Part shown: positions 26,793-35,350 of the stretch, one piece after another | Numbering within the stretch: the first letter of the stretch is position 1 | How the letters are laid out: each line of letters opens with the position of its first letter | DNA from: CAZJUP01 sp964549275 | GTDB taxonomy: Bacteria > Fidelibacterota > Marinisomatia > Marinisomatales > TCS55 | Length of the DNA stretch: 64,000 nt | Direction: 5' to 3' | Assembly (NCBI GenBank): GCA_964549275.1 | Contig: CAZJUP010000002.1 | Span: forward strand, 124,001-188,000 | The notes under the pieces: model-generated | Told to the model about the DNA's origin: nothing | The model's database searches: none | What the model saw: the letters and a program-made list of their open reading frames with translations, nothing else | Translations under genes and position numbers: made by a program

Positions 26793-28109
26793 ATGTCTCA
26801 TCCAATCATAGCCATTGTTGGACGCCCTAACGTAGGGAAATCCACCTTTTTCAATCGTGTGCTAAAACAAAGAAAATCTATTGTGGACCCCATTGAAGGC
26901 ATTACACGGGACAGAATTTATGGTGAAATGGAATGGACAGGACATCAGTTGACCTTCGTTGATACGGGGGGGTATATCCCGGAAGATTTAGACGTTTTTA
27001 ATAAAGCTGTTCGTGAACATGCGCAAGCAGCCATTCAGGAAGCCGGTATAATTTTATTGATGGTTGACGGTAAAACAGCGCCAACTTCAAGCGATCAGGT
27101 TTTGGCCCAGTTTGTACGGGAATCCGGGAAGCCGGCTATTTTGGTGGTCAATAAATGTGATTCATTGAAACAGGACGAACAGATTCACCAGTTCCATGAA
27201 CTGGGGTTAATACCCATGGTTGCTCTTTCTGCGCTGAATGGTCGGCTCACCGGCGACCTCCTTGATGTTATTATTAAAACATTAAGGTTATCGGGTCAAT
27301 CACCGAAGCAACCTGGTGATAAAGGTATGAGGCTGGCCATTGTGGGAATGCCTAATGTGGGCAAAAGTTCTCTGACTAATGCCCTCTTAAATAAAGAACA
27401 AGCCATTGTTACGCCCATAGCCGGAACGACTCGTGATGCCATTGATACCTCATTATTGTGGTATGGAAAGAAAATTACTTTAGTCGATACAGCAGGTTTA
27501 CGAAGAAAAAGCAAAGTTAATGATGATATTGAGTTTTATAGTAATGTCCGGTCTGTTCGCGCTATAGACAACTGCGATGTCGCTTTGGTGTTAATTGATG
27601 CGGAAAAGGGGTTTGGCAAGCAAGATAAAGCTATTGTCGATTTGGTGATGAAGCGAGGAAAAGGTCTCGTTGTTATTGTAAATAAATGGGATTTAATTGA
27701 AAAAGAAACCCATACCATGAAAGAGTTCACGGAAGAAATAGCATACCAATTCAAGTCGTTAGGACACTATCCTCTTTTGTTTATTTCGGCGCTGACTCGA
27801 CAAAGAATTAATAAAGTTTTAAAGGAAGCTCATGAAGTTTATTCCCATAGAAAAGAAACGATTCCCACAACGCAGCTAAATGAATTTCTTCAGTGGTCAT
27901 TACGAAAGCAATCGCCCCCAGCAGTCAGAGGAAAGGTGATCAGTTTAAAATATATGACACAGGTGCATGAAGCGCCCCCTGTTTTTGCCATTTTCACCAA
28001 TCAGCCCAAATTGATCCCCATGAGTTACCGCCGATATTTAGAAAATAAACTGCGGGAAAAATTTGGCTTTAAGGGGGTACCGATTAAACTATCTTTCAGA
28101 AGAAAGTGA
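26793..28109 (+). CDS. der: Ribosome-biogenesis GTPase Der (EngA)
   Basis: Essential double GTPase for 50S assembly. The 438-residue product has two G domains: P-loops GRPNVGKSTFFNR (residues 10-22) and GMPNVGKSSLTNAL (about 184-197), with matching NKCD and NKWD motifs, followed by the C-terminal KH-like domain. Length and motif spacing are normal. Its stop overlaps the GTG start of the IMPACT-family gene by 4 bp, so the two are probably co-translated. Confidence 0.97.
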   Translation: MSHPIIAIVGRPNVGKSTFFNRVLKQRKSIVDPIEGITRDRIYGEMEWTGHQLTFVDTGGYIPEDLDVFNKAVREHAQAAIQEAGIILLMVDGKTAPTSSDQVLAQFVRESGKPAILVVNKCDSLKQDEQIHQFHELGLIPMVALSALNGRLTGDLLDVIIKTLRLSGQSPKQPGDKGMRLAIVGMPNVGKSSLTNALLNKEQAIVTPIAGTTRDAIDTSLLWYGKKITLVDTAGLRRKSKVNDDIEFYSNVRSVRAIDNCDVALVLIDAEKGFGKQDKAIVDLVMKRGKGLVVIVNKWDLIEKETHTMKEFTEEIAYQFKSLGHYPLLFISALTRQRINKVLKEAHEVYSHRKETIPTTQLNEFLQWSLRKQSPPAVRGKVISLKYMTQVHEAPPVFAIFTNQPKLIPMSYRRYLENKLREKFGFKGVPIKLSFRRK

Positions 28110-28717
28110 TTGAGCCTAAAACAACTGCAGAAAGTTTATTAAAAGAAAAAAGATCGGAGTTTTTAGGACAAAGCTTTCCTGTGAGAACACAGAAAGAATT
28201 TATCCTCAAACTAAAAGTTCTACGAAAATCCTGTCATTCCTCCCATCATATATGTTGGGCTTATCGACTTTTAGAAGGTCAAACTATTATAGAACACTCA
28301 TCGGATGCAGTGGAGCCGGCTGGAACCGCAGGATTACCCATGATGAATCAATTGAAATCTATGGATATTGTCAACTGTGCGGTATTCGTCATTCGGTATT
28401 TCGGAGGCGAAAAGTTAGGGAAGCATGGTTTAGAATCGGCATACGGTCAATCTGCAAGAGAAACCCTTTTACGTCTTACCTTTGAATCGGTGACAATCCA
28501 TGAAAAAACCCGGATTATCTCCCACATAAAATATTAGGGTGAAATCCTGAATTTGTTGAGCAAATTCAAGGGTAGAATTCTGAAGGATTTATCTTCGAAC
28601 AGGCTAAAAATAGATATTGAACTTCCCGAAGGGACTCTCAAAGAATTTTTGGTAGGGGTTTCGGCAATAGAAAAAAAAGAGAGCAGACGCGGACCAAACC
28701 AAGGAGGGTTGAGGTAA
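28106..28717 (+). pseudogene. yigZ: IMPACT-family (YigZ-like) gene with an in-frame amber codon
   Basis: The open part (143 residues, GTG start overlapping der) is the UPF0029 domain: EKRSEFLGQSFPV, SHHICWAYRL, SDAVEPAGTAGLPMMNQL, NCAVFVIRYFGGEKLG. It stops at TAG (28535-28537). The same frame then continues without a stop for 59 codons, GEILNLLSKFKGRILKDL then LKIDIELPEGTLKEFLVGV, the expected C-terminal DUF1949-like domain, to TAA at 28715-28717. The total of 203 codons matches the usual family length of about 204. The amber codon is therefore a nonsense mutation, a base error or a readthrough site. The truncated product could still fold as the N-terminal domain alone. Confidence 0.8.
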
Positions 28718-28749
28718 AAGGAGTTGACAAGAGGTTACCGCGCCTGCTC
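28681..28749 (+). other. Long-range hairpin at the end of the yigZ frame
   Basis: GAGCAGACGCGG (28681-28692) can pair with CCGCGCCTGCTC (28738-28749) over 11 of 12 positions, enclosing about 45 nt of purine-rich sequence. AACC (28697-28700) and GGTT (28733-28736) could extend the stem beyond a bulge. The 5' arm lies in the final yigZ-frame codons and the 3' arm in the gap before the next gene. No T run follows, so it is not an ordinary terminator. Function unknown. Confidence 0.4.
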
Positions 28750-28791
28750 CATTCAATTAGACACACATTTTTTAAAAAGGTTCCATCTAAA

Positions 28792-29769
28792 ATGAAAAAT
28801 ATTTTAAAAATACAATTGATTGTGATGGGGATCACAATAATAATGTTTATCACTGCCTGCAGTCAAACTCAAGAACCGCTAACGATCGGCTTTTGGAATG
28901 TAGAAAATTTATTTGATTTAACGGACGACCCAAATACACGGGATGAGGAATTTGCATTAGGGGGCAAAAAAAATGTTACTCCGGATATTTACAATCTGAA
29001 ATTGAAAAATACTGCAAAAGTTTTAACAGACCTCAATGCCGATATTGTGGGTTTATGTGAAGTTGAAAATCGCTTCGTTTTGAAGGAACTACTTAAGAAT
29101 TATTCCGGGAGACCTTATAACATCATTCATTTCGATTCTCCCGATTCTCGAGGAATCGACAATGCTTTACTTTATGATGAGACTAAAATAAAACTGATCA
29201 ACGCTAAGGCCATAACCAATGAATTGCCCCACAAGGGAAAAACTCGAGATATCTTATATGTTATGGGTCAATACAGGGGCATACCCTTACACATTTTTGT
29301 AAACCATTGGCCTTCAAACTACGGTGGGAAAAAACAGGCTTTACCGAAAAGAGCTGCCACGGCCGGACTTGTGGTCAAAGAAATGATTAAAATCCTCAGT
29401 GAGAACCCGGCTGCAGAAATCATTCTGTTGGGAGATTTTAATGAAGATCCTGATGATGAGCATGTGCAATCCTTACGTTCGGTGGGTTTGACCAGTCTTA
29501 TGATGCCCCTTATAGGGGAAGAGGGAGTAGGTACCTATGTATATAGAGGAAAAGATTATTTTTATGATCAAATTATCGTCAGCGAGGGATTATTGGATAA
29601 TAAAGGGCTGGCCGTTTTGGATTCAACATTACTCATTTTAGATAAACCTGAATACAGACAGCAGGAAGGTAAATTTACCCATTACCCTTATCGTTTTTGG
29701 GCAGGTGACCGATTGCTCGGCGGATACTCCGACCATTTAGCCATTAAGGTGGGTATTGTAAAAAAATAG
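28792..29769 (+). CDS. Endonuclease/exonuclease/phosphatase-family lipoprotein
   Basis: 325-residue protein with an N-terminal hydrophobic segment and lipobox ITAC (Cys about residue 23), so it is probably anchored in the envelope and faces outward. The mature part has the EEP fold motifs: GFWNVENLFD, LCEVENRFVLKELL, NHWPSNYGG, LLGDFNEDPDDEH, and a final YSDHLAIK, which supply the metal ligands and catalytic His/Asp. Extracytoplasmic EEP proteins of this kind are thought to degrade nucleic acids or other phosphodiesters for nutrient uptake. It converges with the DUF3604 gene, 15 bp apart. Confidence 0.85.
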   Translation: MKNILKIQLIVMGITIIMFITACSQTQEPLTIGFWNVENLFDLTDDPNTRDEEFALGGKKNVTPDIYNLKLKNTAKVLTDLNADIVGLCEVENRFVLKELLKNYSGRPYNIIHFDSPDSRGIDNALLYDETKIKLINAKAITNELPHKGKTRDILYVMGQYRGIPLHIFVNHWPSNYGGKKQALPKRAATAGLVVKEMIKILSENPAAEIILLGDFNEDPDDEHVQSLRSVGLTSLMMPLIGEEGVGTYVYRGKDYFYDQIIVSEGLLDNKGLAVLDSTLLILDKPEYRQQEGKFTHYPYRFWAGDRLLGGYSDHLAIKVGIVKK

Positions 29770-29784
29770 GTATTATTGTTGAAT

Positions 29785-31725
29785 TTAGTTCCTTGGAGAA
29801 TACCATATAGGAGAAGACCAGGCTCTTTCACGAACCGTGAGAGAAATATGGTCCGGATATTGAGTGCCATATCTGATCTGGTCCCATAGTTGCCAGCTGG
29901 CTGTGGGAATTTCAATAACCCTCACATAGTAAAATGCTTTGGCTTCCGGATCAAATTCCGGATCTTTCCAGACGACCAAAAGTTTTTCAGCACCGACATC
30001 CGTAGAAAAAGCCCCTGTTTTTAGATCAACTGTGGCACCATTATCCGGTACACTTCCATCTTCTTGTTCAGTTCTGCCGTCAGACAGAGCCACATTAAAA
30101 ATTTTCTCGTGGAGTTCTCCATTTTTATGCCATCCTTTAACCACCTGTATGCGGTCTAAGTTAGCCCCAATGGAATCTTTTTCTGCACAAATCAGGAATT
30201 CAGGAGTTGTGATATCTCCAGGAAGATCGCTTCCCATAGGAACACCATGAGCGTACCCATTTTTAACCAATTCATCATTGGAGGAGAATTGTTTTTTAAA
30301 ACCGATTCCACCGAAAAATCGCAAACGAATGCGGCTGCCACTGGTGGCATAACATTCTTTTGCTTTTAAGGCATCATATAAATAACCCCTGGTGTTTTCT
30401 TCTGACCAAACGGCTACCATTCCGCCGGGGTTTACCACCTCATATACCAATAAAGACCTGTCTAGTGCCCATCGTTGTGCCGCTCTGGCTTCTGGGAAAA
30501 AATCGGCGATAGCATTATTTCCTGTATTGCTGTTTTCTGCGACTTTACCCGGGGTGGCTGTATGGGTATCTGTACTACCGATAAGTCCAAATTTGAAAGG
30601 ATTGACCCCGTGGTGATGCTCGTGTTCAAGCCCCTTTTTGAGGGCCCACCGTACATAATTATTTTCCATGGGTTCATGTGTGTAATTTTCAAATCCGGCA
30701 AATTCATCATTTTTCCAAAAAGCAGCATGGACTTCCGAACTGCCCTTGGCTTGGTGAATTTCTATTAAAGGTTCGTAATCCTGTCGAAGTTGGGCATATT
30801 CTTTTGTCATGGGATTTCCATGGGCATCCCGGTCAGAAAAAGCACCCCCATCCGCCAAGTTGGAATTATGGGGGATAGCCATGACAGTAGCACCCTCTCG
30901 GGTGATCAGCCCCATCCAGTTCCATAGGTCTTCTTCATGTGTTAATTCAAAAGCGCTCAAGGGGTAATCAGGAACAATCATATCCCGGAAAATGAGGTTG
31001 CGGTGGAGGTGGGCTCGACCTTTGGTCTGGGACCACTCATACCCTGCAAATGTCGTGAATGTTCCGGGGTTGTAGTGTTTCTCAGCAGCATCCAGTATCA
31101 CATCCCAAGCTTTGACGGTCGTATGGTATCCGCGGAAAAAACGGGGATGATTCCGGTCAGGTTTTGATGCTTGAGCATAGGCCATATCAAAAAGTTTCTG
31201 CTGATGTGTAGTATCAATATAGACTGGGGCATCAGGATTATGGACAGAATAAATGGGTTCATCCGGCGTGAATATTGAACGAAACATCCGTGGGATAATT
31301 GCATGATGTCCCGGTTCTTCAGGGTTTTGAATAGTCATAATTTCACCCAATCCCTCGGCATGGTCGGTTACTGCAGAAAAATCCAGGGGACGATCAATCT
31401 TCACCGGCTTGCCGAACATTTCAATTGCTTCGCCCTTAGCAAACCGGTATGCATCCTCAGGATTCGCTAAGGTTCCACCCAAAAAGGCATCCATTGACAG
31501 GGAAGTATGAACATGGAGATCCCCGAAGTACAGGTTTTTCATTGGGTTGGGCTTTAACTGGATTTCCTGGTCAGTCTTATGGGTTCGTGTTTTGTCAGAA
31601 ATGGAATTAGGTAATGGATCTAAAATGGGTCCCGGAGGTATAAGCGAGTTCAATATAAGTAGAACACCCGCCAGAAGAAGCAGGGAAAGGAATGCGGAAA
31701 TTTCAATTTTTGTTGTACGATTCAT
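29785..31725 (-). CDS. DUF3604 domain protein
   Basis: 646-residue product with an N-terminal hydrophobic signal anchor (about residues 10-28), followed by a large DUF3604 domain. The domain starts with LYFGDLHVHTSLSMDA, a PHP-like metal-binding motif, and continues with DHAEGLGE, AGYEWSQ, IPHNSNLADGG and GSTDTHTATPG. The chains of His and Asp suggest a metal-dependent hydrolase of the PHP/amidohydrolase type, probably periplasmic; substrate unknown. It is common in marine bacteria as a lone gene, as here. Confidence 0.88.
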   Translation of the reverse strand: MNRTTKIEISAFLSLLLLAGVLLILNSLIPPGPILDPLPNSISDKTRTHKTDQEIQLKPNPMKNLYFGDLHVHTSLSMDAFLGGTLANPEDAYRFAKGEAIEMFGKPVKIDRPLDFSAVTDHAEGLGEIMTIQNPEEPGHHAIIPRMFRSIFTPDEPIYSVHNPDAPVYIDTTHQQKLFDMAYAQASKPDRNHPRFFRGYHTTVKAWDVILDAAEKHYNPGTFTTFAGYEWSQTKGRAHLHRNLIFRDMIVPDYPLSAFELTHEEDLWNWMGLITREGATVMAIPHNSNLADGGAFSDRDAHGNPMTKEYAQLRQDYEPLIEIHQAKGSSEVHAAFWKNDEFAGFENYTHEPMENNYVRWALKKGLEHEHHHGVNPFKFGLIGSTDTHTATPGKVAENSNTGNNAIADFFPEARAAQRWALDRSLLVYEVVNPGGMVAVWSEENTRGYLYDALKAKECYATSGSRIRLRFFGGIGFKKQFSSNDELVKNGYAHGVPMGSDLPGDITTPEFLICAEKDSIGANLDRIQVVKGWHKNGELHEKIFNVALSDGRTEQEDGSVPDNGATVDLKTGAFSTDVGAEKLLVVWKDPEFDPEAKAFYYVRVIEIPTASWQLWDQIRYGTQYPDHISLTVRERAWSSPIWYSPRN

Positions 31726-31819
31726 TATTTTGAAGTGAGTTTTAGGATTTACTGTGAATAATTCAACACGAAACTGTGCTAACGATACAGAAAGTGTAAG
31801 ACTTTTTTTGTGAAAAAGT

Positions 31820-31862
31820 CCAACCTGAAATTATAGAATAATATTCTAAAAATTAGGGTTGG
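31820..31862. other. Strong 43-nt inverted repeat upstream of DUF3604
   Basis: CCAACC (31820-31825) pairs with GGTTGG (31857-31862) and the centre is a perfect TAGAAT-AAT-ATTCTA stem-loop; AAATT and AATT flanks can also pair. It lies 95 bp upstream of the DUF3604 start and before the initiator tRNA promoter. It may end an unannotated transcript or bind a regulator. I see no T run on the plus strand. Confidence 0.45.
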
Positions 31863-31886
31863 CAATGGTTATAAAATCAGGTAATT

Positions 31887-31915
31887 TTGCCAGCCTTTAA
31901 TCGAAAGATTATTGT
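31887..31915 (+). promoter_or_regulatory. Candidate promoter of initiator tRNA
   Basis: TTGCCA (31887-31892) and TATTGT (31910-31915) are separated by 17 bp, close to a sigma-70 consensus, and end 25 bp before the tRNA. Nothing else in the gap explains tRNA expression. A T run follows at the expected start region. Confidence 0.4.
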
Positions 31916-31939
31916 GTTTTTTTACAAAAATATTCATGA

Positions 31940-32013
<74 letters not shown>

Positions 32014-32080
32014 CTAAAGCAGAAAAGGTCTCGAAAGGGGTCTTTTTTGTTTTATAAGGTTAATGGAGAGACTAGGGTGA

Positions 32081-32127
32081 GAATCCTTGTCCGCCGAAAT
32101 CCCGAAGGGATGAAGGAGGGCGTTCCC
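32081..32127. repeat. Hairpin-forming repeat, copy 1 (left of greA)
   Basis: A 47-bp unit, similar at about 80-85% to 32789-32837. It contains a perfect stem-loop ATCCC-GAA-GGGAT nested in CCGCC...GGGCG. Copies on both sides of greA resemble short intergenic palindromic repeats. The other copy has some decayed pairs. Confidence 0.65.
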
Positions 32128-32258
32128 TACTTCTCTCAAAAGTCCCCTTGAAAATTTGAGAGGACTTATTCTTTGGCTTTATTATTCTCCTGAATTGCAA
32201 GTAATTGCGATCTAAACTAAACAAGTATTTTAATCTGATTAAGAATAGGAATGTCAAT

Positions 32259-32750
32259 ATGGCGACCTTGATTTTGAGAGACACATACCGCGCGTTGGAA
32301 GCGGAAATGAAATCTATAGATAAATTAAAGAGAGAGACAGCAATTAGAATTCGAGATGCCGCTGGTCATGGTGATCTTAAGGAAAATGCAGAATACCACG
32401 CTGCAAGGGAGGAGCAAAGCTTAATCGTTTATAAGAAACAATTGATGCAGTCCTATGCACCATTCCGGTTTATTGAAGATGGAGATATTGATACGGAAGA
32501 AGTGGGATTCGGCAATAAAGTTACCATCCGTGAAGAAGGCAAAGATAAGGTTGAAGATTATTACCTGTTGGGTCCCATCGAATTTGAGTTTGATCTTTAT
32601 CCTATGATTGTCACTTACCATTCACCATTTGGCCAAGCCATTATCGGGAAACAGGTTGACGAAGATTTTACTCTTGAAATCAAGGGCAAAGAGACGAAGT
32701 TCACCATTACTGCAATTGATGCAATTGAAAAGATTTCTGCAAAATCCTGA
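32259..32750 (+). CDS. greA: GreA-type transcription elongation factor
   Basis: Rescues backtracked RNA polymerase by stimulating transcript cleavage. The 163-residue product has the N-terminal coiled coil whose tip reads GDLKENAEYHAAREEQS, with the acidic residues that reach the polymerase active site, and a C-terminal FKBP-like domain ending GKETKFTITAIDAIEKI. The ATG at 32259 follows AGGA and gives normal length; in-frame codons upstream to 32205 are not needed. Its last 75 codons are duplicated at 34833-35063, and short repeats flank the gene. Confidence 0.92.
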   Translation: MATLILRDTYRALEAEMKSIDKLKRETAIRIRDAAGHGDLKENAEYHAAREEQSLIVYKKQLMQSYAPFRFIEDGDIDTEEVGFGNKVTIREEGKDKVEDYYLLGPIEFEFDLYPMIVTYHSPFGQAIIGKQVDEDFTLEIKGKETKFTITAIDAIEKISAKS

Positions 32751-32762
32751 CTCAGTCTTTGT
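32532..32762 (+). repeat. 231-bp duplicated segment, copy A (greA 3' end)
   Basis: This segment covers the last part of greA, its stop and 12 bp beyond. It matches 34833-35063 with about seven mismatches in 231 bp and no gaps. Copy A is the functional one because it continues the intact greA frame. Confidence 0.95.
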
Positions 32763-32788
32763 ACTCACAACCAAAAAGTCAATAGATT

Positions 32789-32837
32789 GAATCCGTGTCT
32801 GCTGAAATCCCGAAGGAATGAAGGTGGACGTTCTCCC
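32789..32837. repeat. Hairpin-forming repeat, copy 2 (right of greA)
   Basis: Direct-orientation relative of 32081-32127 (shared cores GAAATCCCGAAGG and ATGAAGG), with decayed pairing in the outer stem. It lies in the 341-bp gap between greA and the helicase. That gap otherwise holds only a terminator and AT-rich sequence. Confidence 0.65.
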
Positions 32838-32930
32838 ATCACCATTGATTTGAGTTGGCAGGTAGGAATTACGTTGAGTGAACATTCAATAATAAAAATA
32901 TAACTTATATTGAGTGTAAGATTTAAAAAG

Positions 32931-32974
32931 CTCCCTATCCTTCGACTTACTCAGGAAGCAGGGGGTTTTTTCTT
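32931..32974 (+). terminator. Intrinsic terminator upstream of the DEAD-box helicase gene
   Basis: CTCCCT (32931-32936) pairs with AGGGGG (32960-32965), TCCT with AGGA adds an inner stem, and a T6 run (32966-32971) follows. It would end transcription from greA. The remaining sequence to 33103 shows no gene. Confidence 0.6.
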
Positions 32975-33103
32975 TATCAATATGACACAGAAATGATAAT
33001 TAACTCGGTTTCATTTTATCAGTCCAATTAGTTGTATACATTACAGGGTAAGTTCCCCACTTGAAGATCGATCGATTAATCCCAATTCAGAGTAAAAATA
33101 TAA

Positions 33104-34855
33104 ATGGACAATTTTAAACAGACACGCCTTCACCCGGATATTCTTAAATCCATCACCGAAATGGGGTTTGAAACGCCCACCCCCATCCAAGCGAAAACAA
33201 TTCCCCACTTAATGGCATCTGCCCATGATCTAATTGCCACGGCCCAAACAGGGACAGGCAAAACAGCGGCCTTTGGATTGCCTTCGATTCATTTGACTGA
33301 TGTGGAAGATCGAAGCACCCAAACTTTGGTCCTTTGCCCTACGTGGGAATTATGCATCCAGATTGCCAAGGATTTAACCCAATATTCCAAGTATATCAAA
33401 GGGATGAATATTTTAGCGGTATATGGCGGTGCCAGCATTCAACCCCAGATCAAACAGTTAAAAAAAGGCGCCCAGATTGTTATTGGAACGCCGGGCCGGA
33501 CGAAAGATCTCATCAAGCGCAACCGGTTGGATATTAGCAATGTGGAAAGGGTGGTTTTAGACGAAGCAGATGAAATGCTCACCATGGGATTCAAGGAAGA
33601 CCTGGAGATGATTCTATCCCAAACGCCCGAGGACAAACAGACTTTACTTTTTTCTGCAACCATGTCGAAACGGGTGATTGAAATTACCAAAGCATATATG
33701 CAAAATCCTGAGGAGATTGCTGCGGCGCGTTTCAATATAGCGGCCGAAAATGTGCAGCACATATATTATTTAGTCAACGCCAAAGACCGCTACGAAGTGG
33801 TGAAGCGGGTGGCAGATATCCATCCGAATATTTATGGCATTGTTTTTTGCAGGACGCGCCGAGAAACCAAAGAAGTGGCCAATAAACTCATGCATGACGG
33901 TTACAATGCGGACACCCTTCATGGTGATTTATCCCAGGCAGAACGGGATGAAGTCATGGAGCGGTTTCGAAATCATCAATTGCAAATTTTAGTTGCCACG
34001 GATGTGGCTGCCCGGGGACTGGATGTGGATGACCTTTCCCATGTGATCAATTATAATCTCCCTGATGATGATGAAATATACGTCCATCGCAGTGGTCGTA
34101 CCGGCCGGGCGGGAAAGAAGGGTGTATCCATCGTGATTGTTCATGGAAGGGAGATGCGAAAAATCCATGATATCGAGAAGAAATCAAGCATAACATTTAC
34201 TCGGCAGGCAGTGCCCAGTGGGCTGGATATTTGTAAAAAACGCCTCTACACACTCATCGATAAAGTGCAGAATGTTGAAGTGGATGAATCCCAAATTGGC
34301 CAATTCCTCCCTGATATTAATAAAAAACTGGAATATCTTGGCCGGGAAGAATTAATCAAACATTTTGTCTCGACAGAATTCAACCGCTATTTATCCTATT
34401 ATAAAAATGCCCGTGATATCAATATTGCTGGGAAAGAACAAAAGGAGAAAAAGGGGAAGCGAGAAAAAGTCAGCCGGGAAGATCGGCGAAATACATCATT
34501 TGCAGGATTCTATATCAATATTGGGTTTCAGCAAAAGGTAAACCCGGGACGCCTGATCGGATTGATCAACGAATCGTTACGGTCCGGTGATGCAGTCATT
34601 GGGAATATTGAAGTCATGAAAACATTTTCATTTTTCGAAATAGAGCATGAGTGGGAATCCAAATTATTTGAGGGAATGAAAGGGAAGAAATTTAATGGAA
34701 TTCCCTTATTGATCGAGAGGGATAAGGGCAGTTTAAAAAGTGATCGTCGAAAAAAGGGAAAAGATAAAAACCGCGGAAAAAAAGTAGGTCGAGGAAAAGC
34801 ACGAAAAAATCGGAATGAGGGGGACCGCCGAAGAAGAAGGCAAAGATTAAGTTGA
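33104..34855 (+). CDS. DEAD-box RNA helicase (DeaD/DbpA-like)
   Basis: ATP-dependent RNA helicase for ribosome assembly or cold adaptation. The 583-residue product has ATAQTGTGKTAAFGLP (motif I), DEAD (motif II), SAT (motif III), HRSGRTGRAGKKG (motif VI), and then an RNA-binding DbpA-type domain (about residues 470-545) and a very basic tail (RRKKGKDKNRGKK, RRRRRQ). Motif Ia reads PTWELC instead of the usual PTREL(A/C), an unusual Arg-to-Trp change. The last codons and stop lie inside the duplicated greA fragment, so its original 3' end may have been replaced. Confidence 0.93.
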   Translation: MDNFKQTRLHPDILKSITEMGFETPTPIQAKTIPHLMASAHDLIATAQTGTGKTAAFGLPSIHLTDVEDRSTQTLVLCPTWELCIQIAKDLTQYSKYIKGMNILAVYGGASIQPQIKQLKKGAQIVIGTPGRTKDLIKRNRLDISNVERVVLDEADEMLTMGFKEDLEMILSQTPEDKQTLLFSATMSKRVIEITKAYMQNPEEIAAARFNIAAENVQHIYYLVNAKDRYEVVKRVADIHPNIYGIVFCRTRRETKEVANKLMHDGYNADTLHGDLSQAERDEVMERFRNHQLQILVATDVAARGLDVDDLSHVINYNLPDDDEIYVHRSGRTGRAGKKGVSIVIVHGREMRKIHDIEKKSSITFTRQAVPSGLDICKKRLYTLIDKVQNVEVDESQIGQFLPDINKKLEYLGREELIKHFVSTEFNRYLSYYKNARDINIAGKEQKEKKGKREKVSREDRRNTSFAGFYINIGFQQKVNPGRLIGLINESLRSGDAVIGNIEVMKTFSFFEIEHEWESKLFEGMKGKKFNGIPLLIERDKGSLKSDRRKKGKDKNRGKKVGRGKARKNRNEGDRRRRRQRLS

Positions 34856-35063
34856 AGAATATTACCTATTGGGTCCCATCGAATTTAAGTTTGATCTTTA
34901 TCCTATGATTGTCACTTACCATTCACCATTTGGCCAAGCCATTATCGGGAAACAGGTTGACGAAGATTTTACTCTTGAAATCAAGGGCAAAGAGACGAAG
35001 TTCACCATTACTGCAATTGGTGCAATTGAAAAGATTTCTGCAAAATCCTGACTCAGTCATTGT
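34833..35063 (+). pseudogene. Duplicated greA 3' fragment, copy B
   Basis: Second copy of the 231-bp segment. Two substitutions near its start put a TTAAG in place of TAAGG, and the helicase frame reads through this part to end RQRLS at TGA (34853-34855). The greA frame stays open to 35051 (MGPIEFKFD ... EKISAKS with a TTG as first codon), but there is no N-terminal GreA half and no ribosome binding site, so it is a gene fragment. Confidence 0.92.
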
Positions 35064-35251
35064 GTAGCATTTAAAAGTTTAATTTAAAAAATATATCATA
35101 ACCAGGATATTTATTCCATTTTTAGTTGGGTAGGTATAAATTCTTTTAACATCAGGAATGTCTCAATAAAGAATTGAGGCTGCCAACCGAGTCACTTGAC
35201 CACGGTGGTTTGATCCATAAACGGTAGATGTGCCTTTAAAAGGAAATCATG

Positions 35252-35277
35252 AACCGCCTGATGTTTGGCGGTTTTTT
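35252..35277 (+). terminator. Intrinsic terminator of a possible small RNA
   Basis: AACCGCC (35252-35258) and GGCGGTT (35267-35273) form a perfect 7-bp stem with an eight-base loop, followed by T6 (35272-35277). No CDS ends shortly upstream, so an RNA starting after 35064 (287-bp gap to the next gene) may end here. See findings. Confidence 0.7.
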
Positions 35278-35291
35278 CGTTTATAGACCCT

Positions 35292-35350
35292 GATGTGTTA
35301 AATCAAAAAGGCTCGCCTTTTGAAGGCTTGCTGTAGAAAGGAGACACATC
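35292..35350 (+). promoter_or_regulatory. Inverted repeat around the ribosome binding site of the 35351 gene
   Basis: GATGTGT (35292-35298) is complementary to ACACATC (35344-35350), which lies exactly between the AAAGGAG Shine-Dalgarno sequence and the ATG. An inner perfect hairpin AAAAGG-CTCG-CCTTTT sits in the loop. The fold would partly enclose the ribosome binding site, so translational control is possible. Confidence 0.4.

Noticed and set aside
29939..31304. Several plus-strand frames opposite the DUF3604 gene
   Set aside because: They are antisense shadows of a well-supported long gene, with no family motifs.
32014..32060. Strong terminator after initiator tRNA
   Set aside because: Only a weak AAAAGG/TCTTTT pairing precedes the T-rich run, so I did not call it as a feature.
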